This document shows positions 52,769 through 61,724 of a stretch of DNA of 64,000 bases, piece after piece. The first letter of the stretch is position 1. Each line of letters begins with the position of its first letter. The stretch lies in NCBI GenBank assembly GCA_010672825.2, contig JAAHFU020000003.1:1022704-1086703 (forward strand). The letters run 5' to 3'. This stretch comes from Leptolyngbya sp. SIO1E4 (GTDB lineage: Bacteria > Cyanobacteriota > Cyanobacteriia > Phormidesmidales > Phormidesmidaceae). A program made the position numbers and the translations under genes. Below the pieces are notes generated by a model. That model made no database searches. It saw nothing but the letters and a program-made list of their open reading frames with translations, and was not told the origin of the DNA.

Positions 52769-53458
52769 TTACAGGAGAAAGGGCTCAACTGGTTGCTCAC
52801 TCCGAATGCGATCGCGATCCACCGCCGACAAAACTTGATTTTCAGTTCGGGCTGATTGTAAGCATTCGATGACAAGAGCGGCCACATCTTCACGCGTGAT
52901 GCTGCCAGAAACTTGGGGATTCTCTGTGAGCACCCCCTTGCCCGTTGGAGGTTCAGACAATAAACCGCCAGGTCGAATGATGGTGTATGGGATCCCGCTG
53001 GCAATGAGATGTTCTTCGGCTTTCGCTTTAGCGAGCAAGGCAGGCCGTAAGGTGTCTAGAACTGCAGGAGGAAGGGCGATCGCACTGTTGCCAACCCCAA
53101 TAGATGACACCAGGAGAAACCGTTGACAGGGAAGGGATCTGGCACCCTCTACTAAATTGCGATTACCCCAATAATCAGACCGAGGCTCATCCCGAGTCAT
53201 GCCCTTTCCACCAATTGTGGTCACGATAGTCAATGGCGAGGGGGTAAAGCACTGTAGCGCTGCTGCCATGGTTTCAGCGTCTAAGGCATCCCCAACCACT
53301 ATCTGCGCCCCTAGCGCCTCCAGTTGCACCCGAGTATCCGGTGTTCTGATCAAAGCAGTGACGGTGTGACCTCGTTGCCGCAGGCCCTTGACGACCTCAA
53401 AGCCAACACCTCGACTGGCACCTGCAACAAAGTAATGAGTGGAAATGGGCGCATTCAT
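52769..53458 (-). CDS. NAD(P)-binding atypical SDR protein
   Basis: 229 aa from the ATG at 53458 (MNAPISTHYF); an in-frame TTG at 53473 is less likely. The nucleotide-binding motif is FVAGASRGVGFEVVKGL, a TGxxGxxG-type variant. It is followed by an acidic/hydrophobic strand (QIVVGDALD), RFLLVSSIGVG, and a Lys in AKAKAEEHLIASGIPYTIIRPGGL, the pattern of NAD(P)H-binding atypical SDRs. There is no strict YxxxK. Such proteins in cyanobacteria act in photosystem assembly or as reductases; the substrate is unknown. The gene is divergent from clpP with about 100 nt between the starts. Confidence 0.87.
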   Translation of the reverse strand: MNAPISTHYFVAGASRGVGFEVVKGLRQRGHTVTALIRTPDTRVQLEALGAQIVVGDALDAETMAAALQCFTPSPLTIVTTIGGKGMTRDEPRSDYWGNRNLVEGARSLPCQRFLLVSSIGVGNSAIALPPAVLDTLRPALLAKAKAEEHLIASGIPYTIIRPGGLLSEPPTGKGVLTENPQVSGSITREDVAALVIECLQSARTENQVLSAVDRDRIRSEQPVEPFLL

Positions 53459-53560
53459 AGGGTAGACATCCAAATTTTTACAGCAAAGGACGGTAATCTT
53501 ACCTTTGACCGTCCAGACAAATCGGTAAAATCATAAGAGCAGTTGATGATATGGATATTG

Positions 53561-54166
53561 ATGATCCCAACCGTCATTGAGCAGTCTGGTCGCGGTGAAC
53601 GCGCCTTTGATATTTATTCTCGCCTGTTGCGAGAGCGCATCGTATTTCTAGGGCAGGAAGTCACAGCAGATTCCGCAAATCTCATCGTGGCGCAAATGCT
53701 TTTTTTAGAAGCTGAAGACCCCGAGAAAGATATCTACCTCTACATCAACTCGCCAGGAGGGTCGGTGACAGCTGGGTTAGGGATTTATGACACCATAAAT
53801 CATATTCGCCCGGATGTTTGCACTATCTGTGTTGGGCTAGCTGCCAGCATGGGTGCATTTCTACTCACCGCGGGCAAAAAGGGGAAGCGCATGAGTCTTC
53901 CTAACTCCCGCATCATGATTCACCAGCCGTTGGGGGGGGCCCAAGGGCAAGCAACCGACATTGAAATTCAGGCAAAAGAGATTCTCTATCTGAAAGAGAT
54001 GTTGAACAAAGCTCTGGCAGAAAACACGGAGCAGCCTTTAGAGAAAATTGTTGCTGATACCGAGCGAGATTTCTTCATGTCGCCTCAAGAGGCCCTAGAC
54101 TATGGCTTGATTGACCAAGTGATTGATCGTCACTCGGTAGGTAGTCGCCCCATGGCAGTAAATTAG
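53561..54166 (+). CDS. clpP: ATP-dependent Clp protease proteolytic subunit
   Basis: 201 aa from the ATG at 53561 ([17 protein letters not shown]), the usual ClpP start. In-frame TTG 53543 and ATG 53546 would add six or five residues. The serine-protease triad is Ser 96 (GLAASMGAF), His 121 (MIHQPLGG) and Asp 170 ([10 protein letters not shown]), all present, so this is a catalytic ClpP and not a ClpR. It forms a heptameric ring that degrades proteins fed by ClpC/ClpX, and cyanobacteria have several copies. The neighbours are not Clp ATPases. Confidence 0.96.
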   Translation: MIPTVIEQSGRGERAFDIYSRLLRERIVFLGQEVTADSANLIVAQMLFLEAEDPEKDIYLYINSPGGSVTAGLGIYDTINHIRPDVCTICVGLAASMGAFLLTAGKKGKRMSLPNSRIMIHQPLGGAQGQATDIEIQAKEILYLKEMLNKALAENTEQPLEKIVADTERDFFMSPQEALDYGLIDQVIDRHSVGSRPMAVN

Positions 54167-54261
54167 GGAAACAATACCGAGGGACAATAGACCTGTTTAC
54201 TGGCCGTCAACGAACGGTGGAGGTTGAGTCGGTAGCTGTTGATTATCTCTGGTAGCTTCAT

Positions 54262-55002
54262 CTACTGACCATCCTGAGGAGTTGGCAACGATTCCAAATG
54301 CAGCAGAAAGGCGAGCAGTTCTTCGTCCGTTAGGTCATGGCGTGATCGCTTACCGCAGTTTCTTTCTAAGTATTCGCGCCCATCTGCCACCGACCACCCC
54401 AAACGACGTAATTCCACATCGGTCTGGGCAATAACATCTGACAGGTTGACGGGAGACGGAAGCATTTCGATCGCAGGCAGGTCTGGAGTTTGGGGTGATC
54501 CCTGAGCAGGCTTTTCTGGGGTAGATCTGACGGCGGTCTGCTTTGCCGTAGGTTTTGAAGCGGTAGCGGGTTTACTGGCAGGCTGAGACAGTGAATTGGA
54601 ACCGGCCAGCGCTGGGGTAGCCGCGGCCTCTGCATCTGGTTCAGAGGTGGCAACATCGGTAGGGGATAGAGGGCGAGGCTGCCCACCCCCGTTATTGGCT
54701 TTATCTTCAGCTTCTCTATCCAGCGCTGGGGTTGCCAGAGGCAAAGGTGAGATGACTGAAGGGGCAACTGGCATGTCTTCTGAGCCCGCTCCCTCTAAGC
54801 CAAACCCTTGGAGGGCTCTTTGACGGGCCCGATCTTCTGCAATCTCTATAGTTGTATCTGCGGCGAGGCCTGTGCTGGCACCAGCTGACTGGGTTTGAAG
54901 GGTGACTTTGACCACAAATTGATTGTCATGCACCATCAGCAACTCGCTGATCATTGTGGTGGCTGGATAGCGATCGCGAAACTGTTTTAGAGAAACAACC
55001 AT
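54262..55002 (-). CDS. Conserved protein with disordered middle, in RusA-like operon
   Basis: 246 aa from the ATG at 55002 (MVVSLKQFRDRYP); an earlier in-frame Met at 55047 is less likely. An N-terminal alpha/beta part (about 1-75) has TTMISELLMVHDNQFVVKVTLQ and RARQRALQGFGL. A long Pro/Ala/Ser/Thr-rich linker (about 80-185) is probably unstructured. The end (about 190-240) is a compact helical module: GWSVADGREYLERNCGKRSRHDLTDEELLAFLLHLESL. That C-terminal module recalls segments seen in phage-type ssDNA-annealing proteins, by memory only. It is the third gene of a leftward unit after a RusA-like resolvase and a PD-(D/E)xK-like protein, which supports a role in DNA recombination or repair. 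I cannot name the family. Confidence 0.68.
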   Translation of the reverse strand: MVVSLKQFRDRYPATTMISELLMVHDNQFVVKVTLQTQSAGASTGLAADTTIEIAEDRARQRALQGFGLEGAGSEDMPVAPSVISPLPLATPALDREAEDKANNGGGQPRPLSPTDVATSEPDAEAAATPALAGSNSLSQPASKPATASKPTAKQTAVRSTPEKPAQGSPQTPDLPAIEMLPSPVNLSDVIAQTDVELRRLGWSVADGREYLERNCGKRSRHDLTDEELLAFLLHLESLPTPQDGQ

Positions 55003-55072
55003 CGCAGCCTCAAACAAGACCTCTCGACAGGGTATCTGCTTATGCAACCAGGCGCTTGGCTAGGCACCTGGG

Positions 55073-55387
55073 TCAGCTAGCCTTAGGCTGACGAGGGTTT
55101 GTCACAACAAGATTAAATTGCCAGCCTGGTAGGCTTTCGACCTTTTCTGCCAAACGGCGTAAGTCTGCAGAACCATTCAGGGTTAAATTTGGGCGCGATC
55201 GGACATCTGCCACTACGACTTCTTCTTCGCCTTTAGCAATTAGCCCGATCGAACATCCCTTCAATACCTGGGGTAAATCTTCATCGGTGGGATAAAGCAC
55301 AACGTCATAACCCGCACAACGATACTCGCGCACTAATCGCAGCAAACGCCGATGTTCCAAGGGGGTTTCAAATGACCGACCTTTCAT
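55073..55387 (-). CDS. Small PD-(D/E)xK-like (AHJR-type REase-like) protein
   Basis: 104 aa from the ATG at 55387. The order helix (HRRLLRLVREYRCAGY), strand (DVVLYP), then EEVVVADVRSRPNL fits the restriction-endonuclease-like fold of small archaeal-HJ-resolvase-related (AHJR-like) proteins. Asp 61 and Arg 63 stand where the acidic residue and Lys of the E-x-K motif would be, so it may be a weak or inactive nuclease. It ends WQFNLVVTNPR, a strand common to the group. It starts 15 nt after the RusA-like gene and probably works with it. Confidence 0.62.
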   Translation of the reverse strand: MKGRSFETPLEHRRLLRLVREYRCAGYDVVLYPTDEDLPQVLKGCSIGLIAKGEEEVVVADVRSRPNLTLNGSADLRRLAEKVESLPGWQFNLVVTNPRQPKAS

Positions 55388-55402
55388 GACGACTCTATCG
55401 CC

Positions 55403-55822
55403 TCAGTTCACACTTTCAGGGTTTCTTAGAAGATCCACCTTAACATGCAAAAACTCTTCGCCTTTGCAAAAACCATCAGCCAGCGCTGGAGACATGCCCT
55501 TGATACGAAAAGATCCGTTCAAGTTACGGCGGCGGTTATCTAAATCGGCAATTTGATAATCGTCAACATAGATAACGCCATTCAATGCATCCAGCACAGG
55601 TTTAATGATACGCTCACTATCCAGATTCTCGCCTACATTCTCAGGTGGCGCATCATAAAAATGGGTGATCTTTACTGAAAGTTTATCGGTCAATGGAGCC
55701 TGACCGTCCCAGCAGAACTGAGCGGTTGCTCTTACATGCTCCCGCCAAGCCTTTAAGGCGCTTTTATCCTTGGCTCGGTGAGGTACTGGCTTGCCAATAA
55801 TCACGAAATCGAAAGGCAGCAC
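55403..55822 (-). CDS. RusA-like Holliday-junction resolvase family protein
   Basis: 139 aa from a GTG at 55822. RusA signatures are visible: VIIGKPVPHRA at the start, then ENLDSERIIKPVLDALNGVIYVDDYQIADL. Asp 68, Asp 78 and the Asp 87/88 pair match the metal-binding acidic residues, and Lys 74 matches the catalytic Lys. RusA resolves four-way DNA junctions and is typical of lambdoid prophages but also occurs in bacterial chromosomes. It is the first gene of the three-gene unit 55822-54262. No phage structural genes are near, so it looks domesticated. Confidence 0.82.
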   Translation of the reverse strand: MLPFDFVIIGKPVPHRAKDKSALKAWREHVRATAQFCWDGQAPLTDKLSVKITHFYDAPPENVGENLDSERIIKPVLDALNGVIYVDDYQIADLDNRRRNLNGSFRIKGMSPALADGFCKGEEFLHVKVDLLRNPESVN

Positions 55823-56071
55823 AAACCTAGTCTCTGATGGCGATTAATGATGAAGCGGTAGAGCAACAGCACCCCAATAAACCCTAACCCCACAATGCAG
55901 CCAGGGTGAAAGCATATACAAACCTTATTGTCAAGCTTTGATATCTATCATAGGCTAGACCGCTCAGTTTGTGGTGGCGAATTGTGTCAGCTGATTGGGG
56001 TGGCTGACAGGGCAAATAGGTCGTCAATTAAAATTGACGCCACCCTTTTCCCGAAACGTTAGCCCAGTCAA

Positions 56072-56866
56072 TTATGCTGGAACCCCAGCCGCTGCGAGGG
56101 TCAGGACTTCAACGCCATCCCCCGTAACCGTAACCGTATGCTCAAATTGGGCCGTTAACTTACGATCCGCAGTCACTGCAGTCCACCCATCAGCCAGCAC
56201 TTCAACTTCGTGAGTCCCGACGTTGATCATGGGTTCAATGGTAAAAACCATGCCCTTCCGCAGTTTTTTGCCTTTACCGGCAGTGCCGTAATGGGGAACT
56301 TGGGGTGCGGTGTGAAATATGCGATGGACACCGTGGCCAACAAAATCACGGACAACAGAGAACCCTTCTGCCTCGGCATATGTCTGAATGGCAGCTCCGA
56401 TGTCTCCAATTCTGGCACCTGGTTTGACGGCACGAATGCCTTGCCACATACATTCCTGGGTGACTTCAACCAGTTTTCTGGCTAGGGGTGAAGGGTTACC
56501 GACCAAAAAAGTTCGCGACGTGTCCCCGTGATAGCCATCTAGAATAGGCGTGACATCAATGTTGATAATATCCCCGTCCCTGAGCACTTGGTCAGCACTC
56601 GGGATACCGTGGCATACAACTTCATTGACGCTGGTGCAGATAGACTTTGGAAAAGGCATTACCGTCCCTGCATATCCCAAAGGGGCGCTTTTGGCACCGT
56701 GCTTTTGCGTCCATTTCTCTGCGGCATCATTGAGAGCGAGGGTAGTTACTCCAGGCTTAACCATTGGTTCCAGGTAGTCCAACAGTTTGGCCGCAAGCTT
56801 CCCAGCCTGGCGCATTTTATCAAGTTCTCGGCGCGATAGCAGCGTAATGACTTCTTGCTGTTCCAC
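56072..56866 (-). CDS. map: Methionine aminopeptidase type I
   Basis: 264 aa from a GTG at 56866 (MEQQEVITLLSRREL). It removes the N-terminal Met from nascent proteins. Dinuclear metal ligands are Asp 104, Asp 115, His 178, Glu 211 and Glu 242, within NIDVTPILDGYHGDTSRTF, FVGHGVHRIFH, FTIEPM and TAQFEHTV. His 86 (EVVCHGIPS) is the conserved catalytic His. There is no N-terminal zinc-finger extension. Cyanobacteria usually carry several map copies. It stands alone. Confidence 0.96.
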   Translation of the reverse strand: MEQQEVITLLSRRELDKMRQAGKLAAKLLDYLEPMVKPGVTTLALNDAAEKWTQKHGAKSAPLGYAGTVMPFPKSICTSVNEVVCHGIPSADQVLRDGDIINIDVTPILDGYHGDTSRTFLVGNPSPLARKLVEVTQECMWQGIRAVKPGARIGDIGAAIQTYAEAEGFSVVRDFVGHGVHRIFHTAPQVPHYGTAGKGKKLRKGMVFTIEPMINVGTHEVEVLADGWTAVTADRKLTAQFEHTVTVTGDGVEVLTLAAAGVPA

Positions 56867-57006
56867 AGTGCTTAATTTTGCATATTTTAAAACAAGGCTA
56901 CTATCTACTGTAACTTTCTAATGCCCTATTGAGCACGTGATCAGCTTGACAGCCCTTAGGAATTCGCTAACCTACAGATAAATTTCTGAGATATGTGTGC
57001 ACCTCT

Positions 57007-57348
57007 ATGCGTCTTTGGCTATTGTGTTGTGCCTTACTTTTTATAGTGGCCAAGGGATATGACTGGATCACTCACCAGATCTGGTTTCAGTTTCCTGATT
57101 TATCACTGCCGTGGATAGTGCTCGGGGGTATTGGCTTAGCGATCGCGTCCAATCGTGTCGATTTCAAACCCACTTCACATCAGAGTGTCGACGCATCAGC
57201 ACCTTTACCTGACTTATCTGGCGTTGCTGAAGCCAACCCGATGGTGCCACCAGCGGAACACCCGATCGCACCTGTCCCCCCTCGGGCTGAGGCTAAACAG
57301 ACATCGATTTCTTTCGAGATTGCATCAAAAGAGCGATCGCTCCCTTAA
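57007..57348 (+). CDS. Small hypothetical membrane protein
   Basis: 113 aa from the ATG at 57007 (MRLWLLCCALLF); a GTG at 56995 would add four residues. Two N-terminal hydrophobic helices (about 3-17 and 33-48, LPWIVLGGIGLAIAS) are followed by a Pro/Ala/Glu-rich tail that is probably unstructured. I recognise no family. It is divergent from map. Real coding is likely but not certain. Confidence 0.5.
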   Translation: MRLWLLCCALLFIVAKGYDWITHQIWFQFPDLSLPWIVLGGIGLAIASNRVDFKPTSHQSVDASAPLPDLSGVAEANPMVPPAEHPIAPVPPRAEAKQTSISFEIASKERSLP

Positions 57349-57571
57349 CGCTATCGCAGGCGGCAAAGCCAGAAACGGCCTTTATGGCCTTTGTAGATGT
57401 CTATACCGGGCTTGAGGGGCATCAAGGCGATACCCTGACGTCTCCGCCCACTTGGAATAGCCATTGCGCTCATGGAAAGCAAAAGATATCGCATCTCTGC
57501 TATCAGGTTTTGGGTAAACCAGATGCGGAATAGAAGGCCTTCCTAACCCTGCCTCAGCCGCTCGTCATTGC

Positions 57572-58024
57572 TTACAAGCTTTTCAAAATATTGAGGGCCT
57601 CTGTAATGTGAGCTTTGGGGTTGAACTGGGAGTTGAAGATATGCCTAACAATTCCATCCTGATCGACAACGTACGTGACTCGACCGGGCAACAGACCTAG
57701 AGTGGCAGGTACACCATAGGCTTTACGCGTTTTAGATCCCTGATCGCTGACAAGGATGAATGGCAGGTTGTGCTTACGGGCAAAGGTTTGGTGAGACGCA
57801 ATAGAATCACTGCTAATGCCAATCACCTCTGCCCCCAGTTCTTTGAAGGCTTCGTAGCTGTCTCGAAAGGTGCAAGATTCCACCGTGCACCCGGGCGTAT
57901 CGTCTTTAGGATAAAAGTAGAGCACCACAGGCTTTTGCCCCTTAAATTGCCCTAGACTCACCGACTCACCAGACTGAGCCGGCAAGGAGAAATCGGGGGC
58001 TGTATCACCAACCTTAATTGCCAT
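57572..58024 (-). CDS. bcp: Peroxiredoxin Q/BCP
   Basis: 150 aa from the ATG at 58024 (MAIKVGDTAPDFSLPAQSG). It is a thioredoxin-fold peroxidase that reduces H2O2 and lipid peroxides with thioredoxin. The peroxidatic Cys 46 and resolving Cys 51 form the PrxQ-type pair in DDTPGCTVESCTFRD. A Thr/Arg environment (YPKDDTPG, ATLGLLPGRVTYV) is conserved. In cyanobacteria PrxQ protects the photosynthetic machinery. It is divergent from the cryptochrome gene, with only 75 nt between the starts, so the two share a promoter region. Confidence 0.96.
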   Translation of the reverse strand: MAIKVGDTAPDFSLPAQSGESVSLGQFKGQKPVVLYFYPKDDTPGCTVESCTFRDSYEAFKELGAEVIGISSDSIASHQTFARKHNLPFILVSDQGSKTRKAYGVPATLGLLPGRVTYVVDQDGIVRHIFNSQFNPKAHITEALNILKSL

Positions 58025-58099
58025 GGTAGAAATCACCTCGCCGAATGGAACTGAAGTTGTTAACTTTTTATAAGTTTACTTTGACGACATTTTTCTTTG

Positions 58100-59563
58100 A
58101 TGAAGGTTCTGATTTGGTTTAGAAACGATTTGCGTCTCCACGATCATGAGCCCCTCTACGATGCTCTCAGGATGGGGGCTCAGGTGATTCCGGTTTATTG
58201 TTTTGATCCCCGTCAGTTTGGTAAAACTGCGTTCGGATTTCCTAAAACTGGAAAATTTAGAGCCAAGTTTTTAATCGAAAGCGTTGCAGACCTGCGCAAC
58301 TCGCTGCAGCGACTAGGGAGCGATCTGATTGTTAGCTTGGGCAAACCGGAAGAAATCTTGCCGATTTTAGCTACTCAGGCTCAGGTCGAGGCCGTTTACT
58401 GGCACGAAGAAGTGACCGCTGAAGAAACAACGATTGAAGAGGCCGTCGCGAGCAAGCTAGAAACGCTAGGGCTGACGGTGCAGACCTATTGGGGTTCCAC
58501 CCTCTACCATCCCGATGATCTGCCGTTTCCGATCAAGAAATTGCCAGATGTGTTCACGAAGTTTCGCAAAAAGGTGGAGCAATACAGCAGCGTGTATGAG
58601 GCGTTCCCAGCCCCAAAGCAACTGTTACCGCTACCAGCCAGCCTGGATCCCGGAGCCGTCCCGACGCTAGCTGATTTGGGGTTGGAGCGCCCCACCCAGG
58701 ACGATCGCGCCGTTCTTTCTTTTTACGGGGGAGAAACGGCTGGTCTGGCTCGGCTGCAGCACTACATTTGGGATGCAGACTGCCTTAAACGCTACAAGCA
58801 GACCCGTAACGGTATGCTGGGGGCGGATTATTCTTCCAAGTTCTCTCCCTGGCTAGCGTTGGGATGTTTGTCTCCTCGCCGGATTTACCAAGCTGTGCAG
58901 GAGTATGAAGTTGATCGCATCAAAAACGATTCAACCTACTGGCTAATCTTTGAGCTGCTGTGGCGAGACTATTTTCGATTTGTATGCGCCAAACAGGGCG
59001 ATCGCGTCTTTTATGCCTCCGGTTTACGGGGCCTAAACATTGCCTGGAAGCAAGATTGGCAAAGATTTGATGCATGGTGCCAGGGAATCACCGGATATCC
59101 CCTCATCGACGCCAATATGCAAGAACTGGCTGCAACTGGTTTTATGTCTAATCGGGGTCGCCAAAATGTTGCCAGCTTTTTAACCAAGAACCTCGGTATT
59201 GATTGGCGCATGGGTGCGGAGTGGTTCGAGTCCTTGCTGGTGGACTACGACGTGTGCAGTAATTGGGGCAACTGGAACTACACCGCAGGCGTTGGTAATG
59301 ACGCCCGCGGGTTTCGGTATTTCAATATCCCTAAACAGGCCAAAGATTACGACCCCCAAGGCCAATATGTGAAACATTGGCTGTCGGCGCTCAAACAGAT
59401 TCCTGCAGCTAAAGTTCACTCGCCATGGACGCTGCAATCTATAGAGCAGAAGCGATTTAAGGTGCACCTGGGGGTAGATTATCCACACCCCATCGTGGAC
59501 TTGCAAAAATCTGTGAAAGCCAATGAAAAACTCTACCAGGCGGCTTTAGATCACCTTAGTTGA
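58100..59563 (+). CDS. cry: Cryptochrome DASH
   Basis: 487 aa from the ATG at 58100 (MKVLIWFRNDLRLHDHEPL), directly after an in-frame TTG. The photolyase-type N-domain (about 1-130) is followed by the FAD-binding helical domain (about 200-480) with NGMLGADYSSKFSPWLALGCLSPR, ELLWRDYFRFV, GYPLIDANMQEL and VCSNWGNWNYTAGVGNDARG. The segment LPFPIKKLPDVFTKFRKKVE is typical of the DASH branch, which repairs cyclobutane dimers in single-stranded or looped DNA and may act as a blue-light sensor. The divergent pair with PrxQ suggests joint light or oxidative-stress expression (inference). Confidence 0.95.
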   Translation: MKVLIWFRNDLRLHDHEPLYDALRMGAQVIPVYCFDPRQFGKTAFGFPKTGKFRAKFLIESVADLRNSLQRLGSDLIVSLGKPEEILPILATQAQVEAVYWHEEVTAEETTIEEAVASKLETLGLTVQTYWGSTLYHPDDLPFPIKKLPDVFTKFRKKVEQYSSVYEAFPAPKQLLPLPASLDPGAVPTLADLGLERPTQDDRAVLSFYGGETAGLARLQHYIWDADCLKRYKQTRNGMLGADYSSKFSPWLALGCLSPRRIYQAVQEYEVDRIKNDSTYWLIFELLWRDYFRFVCAKQGDRVFYASGLRGLNIAWKQDWQRFDAWCQGITGYPLIDANMQELAATGFMSNRGRQNVASFLTKNLGIDWRMGAEWFESLLVDYDVCSNWGNWNYTAGVGNDARGFRYFNIPKQAKDYDPQGQYVKHWLSALKQIPAAKVHSPWTLQSIEQKRFKVHLGVDYPHPIVDLQKSVKANEKLYQAALDHLS

Positions 59564-59703
59564 GGGCTTCGGGGAGTTTTCTGAGCGACCGATTAGGAGA
59601 GCCCGTTTCTCGGTGAGAATTTCTCCCACGGGTGCGATCGCGGTCGCTGGGTAGGCAATGTAGGATAGACAGCGAGTGGCAGCAATTGAGAGGGATAACA
59701 ACG

Positions 59704-59919
59704 ATGTTTCTAGATGAACTCACACCGTTTGTAGAAGAGTTAACCCGTCAGCCAGTGGCTTTCTTAGGCGGGTTTGTATCGGGTATCTTGCGCTTGAACC
59801 TGAGCGAAGATCCGGTCAGGGGATGGCTAGAAAAGCAGAACGTCAGTGTGCCTGACCCTAAGGCACACGCGAACGGTTCTGACTCCAACAATGGCCCCCA
59901 AAAAATTTCAATTGACTAG
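59704..59919 (+). CDS. Conserved small cyanobacterial protein
   Basis: 71 aa from the ATG at 59704, preceded by GAGAGGGATAACAACG, which gives a good ribosome binding site. The core FLDELTPFVEELTRQPVAFLGGFVSGILRLNLSEDPVRGWLE looks like a short helical protein that I have seen as a conserved hypothetical in cyanobacteria. The tail is polar and probably disordered. No function is known. It converges with the TPR gene at a hairpin. Confidence 0.7.
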   Translation: MFLDELTPFVEELTRQPVAFLGGFVSGILRLNLSEDPVRGWLEKQNVSVPDPKAHANGSDSNNGPQKISID

Positions 59920-59943
59920 CTAGCCCCATAGGTCAGTGCTGCT

Positions 59944-59960
59944 CCGGTGCAGAGCACCGG
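59944..59960. terminator. Hairpin between convergent genes
   Basis: CCGGTGC, a 3-nt loop AGA and GCACCGG form a perfect, GC-rich 7-bp hairpin exactly between the stops of two convergent genes. The flanking T-tracts are weak. A bidirectional terminator is the simplest reading. Confidence 0.55.
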
Positions 59961-60656
59961 TTAGCTAGCGGGCTGAAGTTGATTGAGCCAGGCCACAATC
60001 TGCTGCCAGCGAGGATGAACGGTCGGGGCTTGGGTATCTGCAGGGGCTGGAAGCACCTTGAGGGCGCGACGATAATCTGCGATCGCGCCATTCCAGTCCC
60101 CCCGCAGATGATAAGTACGGCCTCGCTCTGCATAAATTTCGCCCGCAAATTGGCGAAAGGCCAACGCCTCTTCAAACCCATCCAAAGCGGCATCATAGCG
60201 GCGTAACTCACGCAACGTTACGGCTCTGTTAATGCGTGCCCGCACGTGAAAGGGATTCAGATCGATGGCGCGATCGTAGTCCTCAATCGCACTTTCTTTG
60301 GCGCCCTGGGCTGCGTAATAGTTGGCCCGATTATTGTAAGAGCTGGCTAAGGAAGGATCTAAGGCGATCGCGCGGTTGAAATCTAACAATGCTTTACGGG
60401 GTTCGTTATTCCATAGATGCAGCAATCCTCGATTGCTATAATCTGCAGCATTACTGGGATAAGTCGCTAACAGCTGGTTGAGTACCGCGATCGCATAGAC
60501 ATACTCTTTCCGTCTTGCAGCAGACAATGCGCGCTGCCGCATCTGCGTCATAGATTCCTGTAAGGAGTCGTCTGGGTACTGGCACTGGGTAGGAGATCGA
60601 AAAGCTCTAGTTTCAGCACTCATATGGTCTGATTCGGAACAGGTTCGACGGGCCAT
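59961..60656 (-). CDS. TPR-repeat protein
   Basis: 231 aa from the ATG at 60656 (MARRTCSESDH); a Met at 60623 (MSAETRAFRS) is another reasonable start. After a polar N-terminus of about 40 residues come about five TPR units (e.g. YSNRGLLHLWNNEPRKALLDFNRAIALDPSLASSY). They end with IYAERGRTYHLRGDWNGAIADYRRAL and a helical tail. There is no enzyme motif or clear signal peptide. It is a likely scaffold protein; the partner is unknown. Confidence 0.85.
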   Translation of the reverse strand: MARRTCSESDHMSAETRAFRSPTQCQYPDDSLQESMTQMRQRALSAARRKEYVYAIAVLNQLLATYPSNAADYSNRGLLHLWNNEPRKALLDFNRAIALDPSLASSYNNRANYYAAQGAKESAIEDYDRAIDLNPFHVRARINRAVTLRELRRYDAALDGFEEALAFRQFAGEIYAERGRTYHLRGDWNGAIADYRRALKVLPAPADTQAPTVHPRWQQIVAWLNQLQPAS

Positions 60657-61265
60657 AGCCGCTTCCTCCAAGGGCGTCGGGTGATGTGTGATGCACGCGT
60701 CAGTCTTTATGCTTGGTCTCTTCGAGTGCTTTGAACGAGAGGCCTGCTTAATTGGCCCAACACTGATAAAGAGTCCCCCCTTACTCCGGCATATTTACAT
60801 CAGCGACTAATGAAACCAACCGAGGAAACCCGGAGGCAATATTGCTTACTCCCGAAACCTCGGTCGATTTGCCAGGAGTCGTCCGTAGGATTGCTGATGC
60901 AAGCAGCAATTCTTAACAAAAAACACAAGATCATCGGGGATTCTTTGAGTTTTCTTTACAATTATTCAGATTGAGTTTGCATAAAGCAACAGAGGCGGCT
61001 GCTATCGCAAAGGCTAAAACAGCTCGGCTGCAGACGTTTGTCTTATCGGTCAGGGCGATCAAGCCACGGTCACTGCCTTACAGCTACCTTGCCACTGGCG
61101 AGTATTTCTGAAACGGATAAGGCAAGTTTTTACGCATTGAGAAAAAGGTTCATAAACCTAAAATTTTGTTTTGCGAACAAAGGTTCCATGCTCTCTTAAA
61201 AGCCGATAATTTCGTTCTCAGAAGCATGTTTGGTTGATCAAGTTTTTGAGAGCGCAAAGAAGTTT
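60657..61265. other. Long intergenic region with hairpins
   Basis: 609 nt between divergent genes with no supported coding region. It holds two clear foldable elements. ACCGAGG (60819-60825) pairs with CCTCGGT (60858-60864) around an inner palindrome GCAATATTGC. ATTGCTG (60890-60896) pairs with CAGCAAT (60904-60910). The region could encode a small RNA or leader for the gene at 61266. No known RNA family is recognised. Confidence 0.4.
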
Positions 61266-61724
61266 ATGACCGCAAAAATACACATTGAGAACAGCCCAGA
61301 CCTAACTGCTGAAGACTATCTCGTGGTTGGAGTGGCAGCTTGTTACTACCTAGACGATGGAGACCTGAAGCCGGTTAAAGTCTTGGAGCCGATTCCCTCT
61401 GCCTACTTAGAATCGATTTTTCAAGGGGTTCCAACCTCTTATCAGCGTGTCTGTGGCACTACGATTGGCGCTGCACTTGCAGGCAATATGGCTGAGGTTA
61501 CTGAGGGTGAAGACACTCAGTTTTGTCAAAACTTTGCTGATCGAGTTGCCGCTGCTGCCCGAACCTATAAGGCTCATCCAGCAGCCAAAGCCCTCGTTGC
61601 GATCGGGGAAGCCCGCAGCAACATCAATCATTCCACAGAGAAGAAACGGGTGTTGAATTTAGAAAATATCGTGACTGCAGAAGATAACGTGCGGCAGCAT
61701 GAATATACGCACAAAACCCTGTGA
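61266..61724 (+). CDS. Conserved hypothetical protein
   Basis: 152 aa from the ATG at 61266 (MTAKIHIENSPDLTAEDYLV); an in-frame TTG at 61230 would add 12 residues. The first about 60 residues are beta/alpha with VGVAACYYLDDGDLKPVKVLEPIPSAYLE. The middle is Ala/Gly-rich (GTTIGAALAGNMAEV) and the end polar. I recognise no domain, but the composition is that of a soluble, folded protein. No neighbour suggests a role. Confidence 0.65.
   Translation: MTAKIHIENSPDLTAEDYLVVGVAACYYLDDGDLKPVKVLEPIPSAYLESIFQGVPTSYQRVCGTTIGAALAGNMAEVTEGEDTQFCQNFADRVAAAARTYKAHPAAKALVAIGEARSNINHSTEKKRVLNLENIVTAEDNVRQHEYTHKTL

Noticed and set aside
52515..52838. 107-aa open frame on the plus strand
   Set aside because: It runs into the 3' end of the SDR gene on the other strand; its composition is typical of a chance frame.
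55073..55822. Prophage remnant
   Set aside because: RusA is typical of phages, but no integrase, terminase, capsid or att-like repeats are near, so a chromosomal module is more likely.
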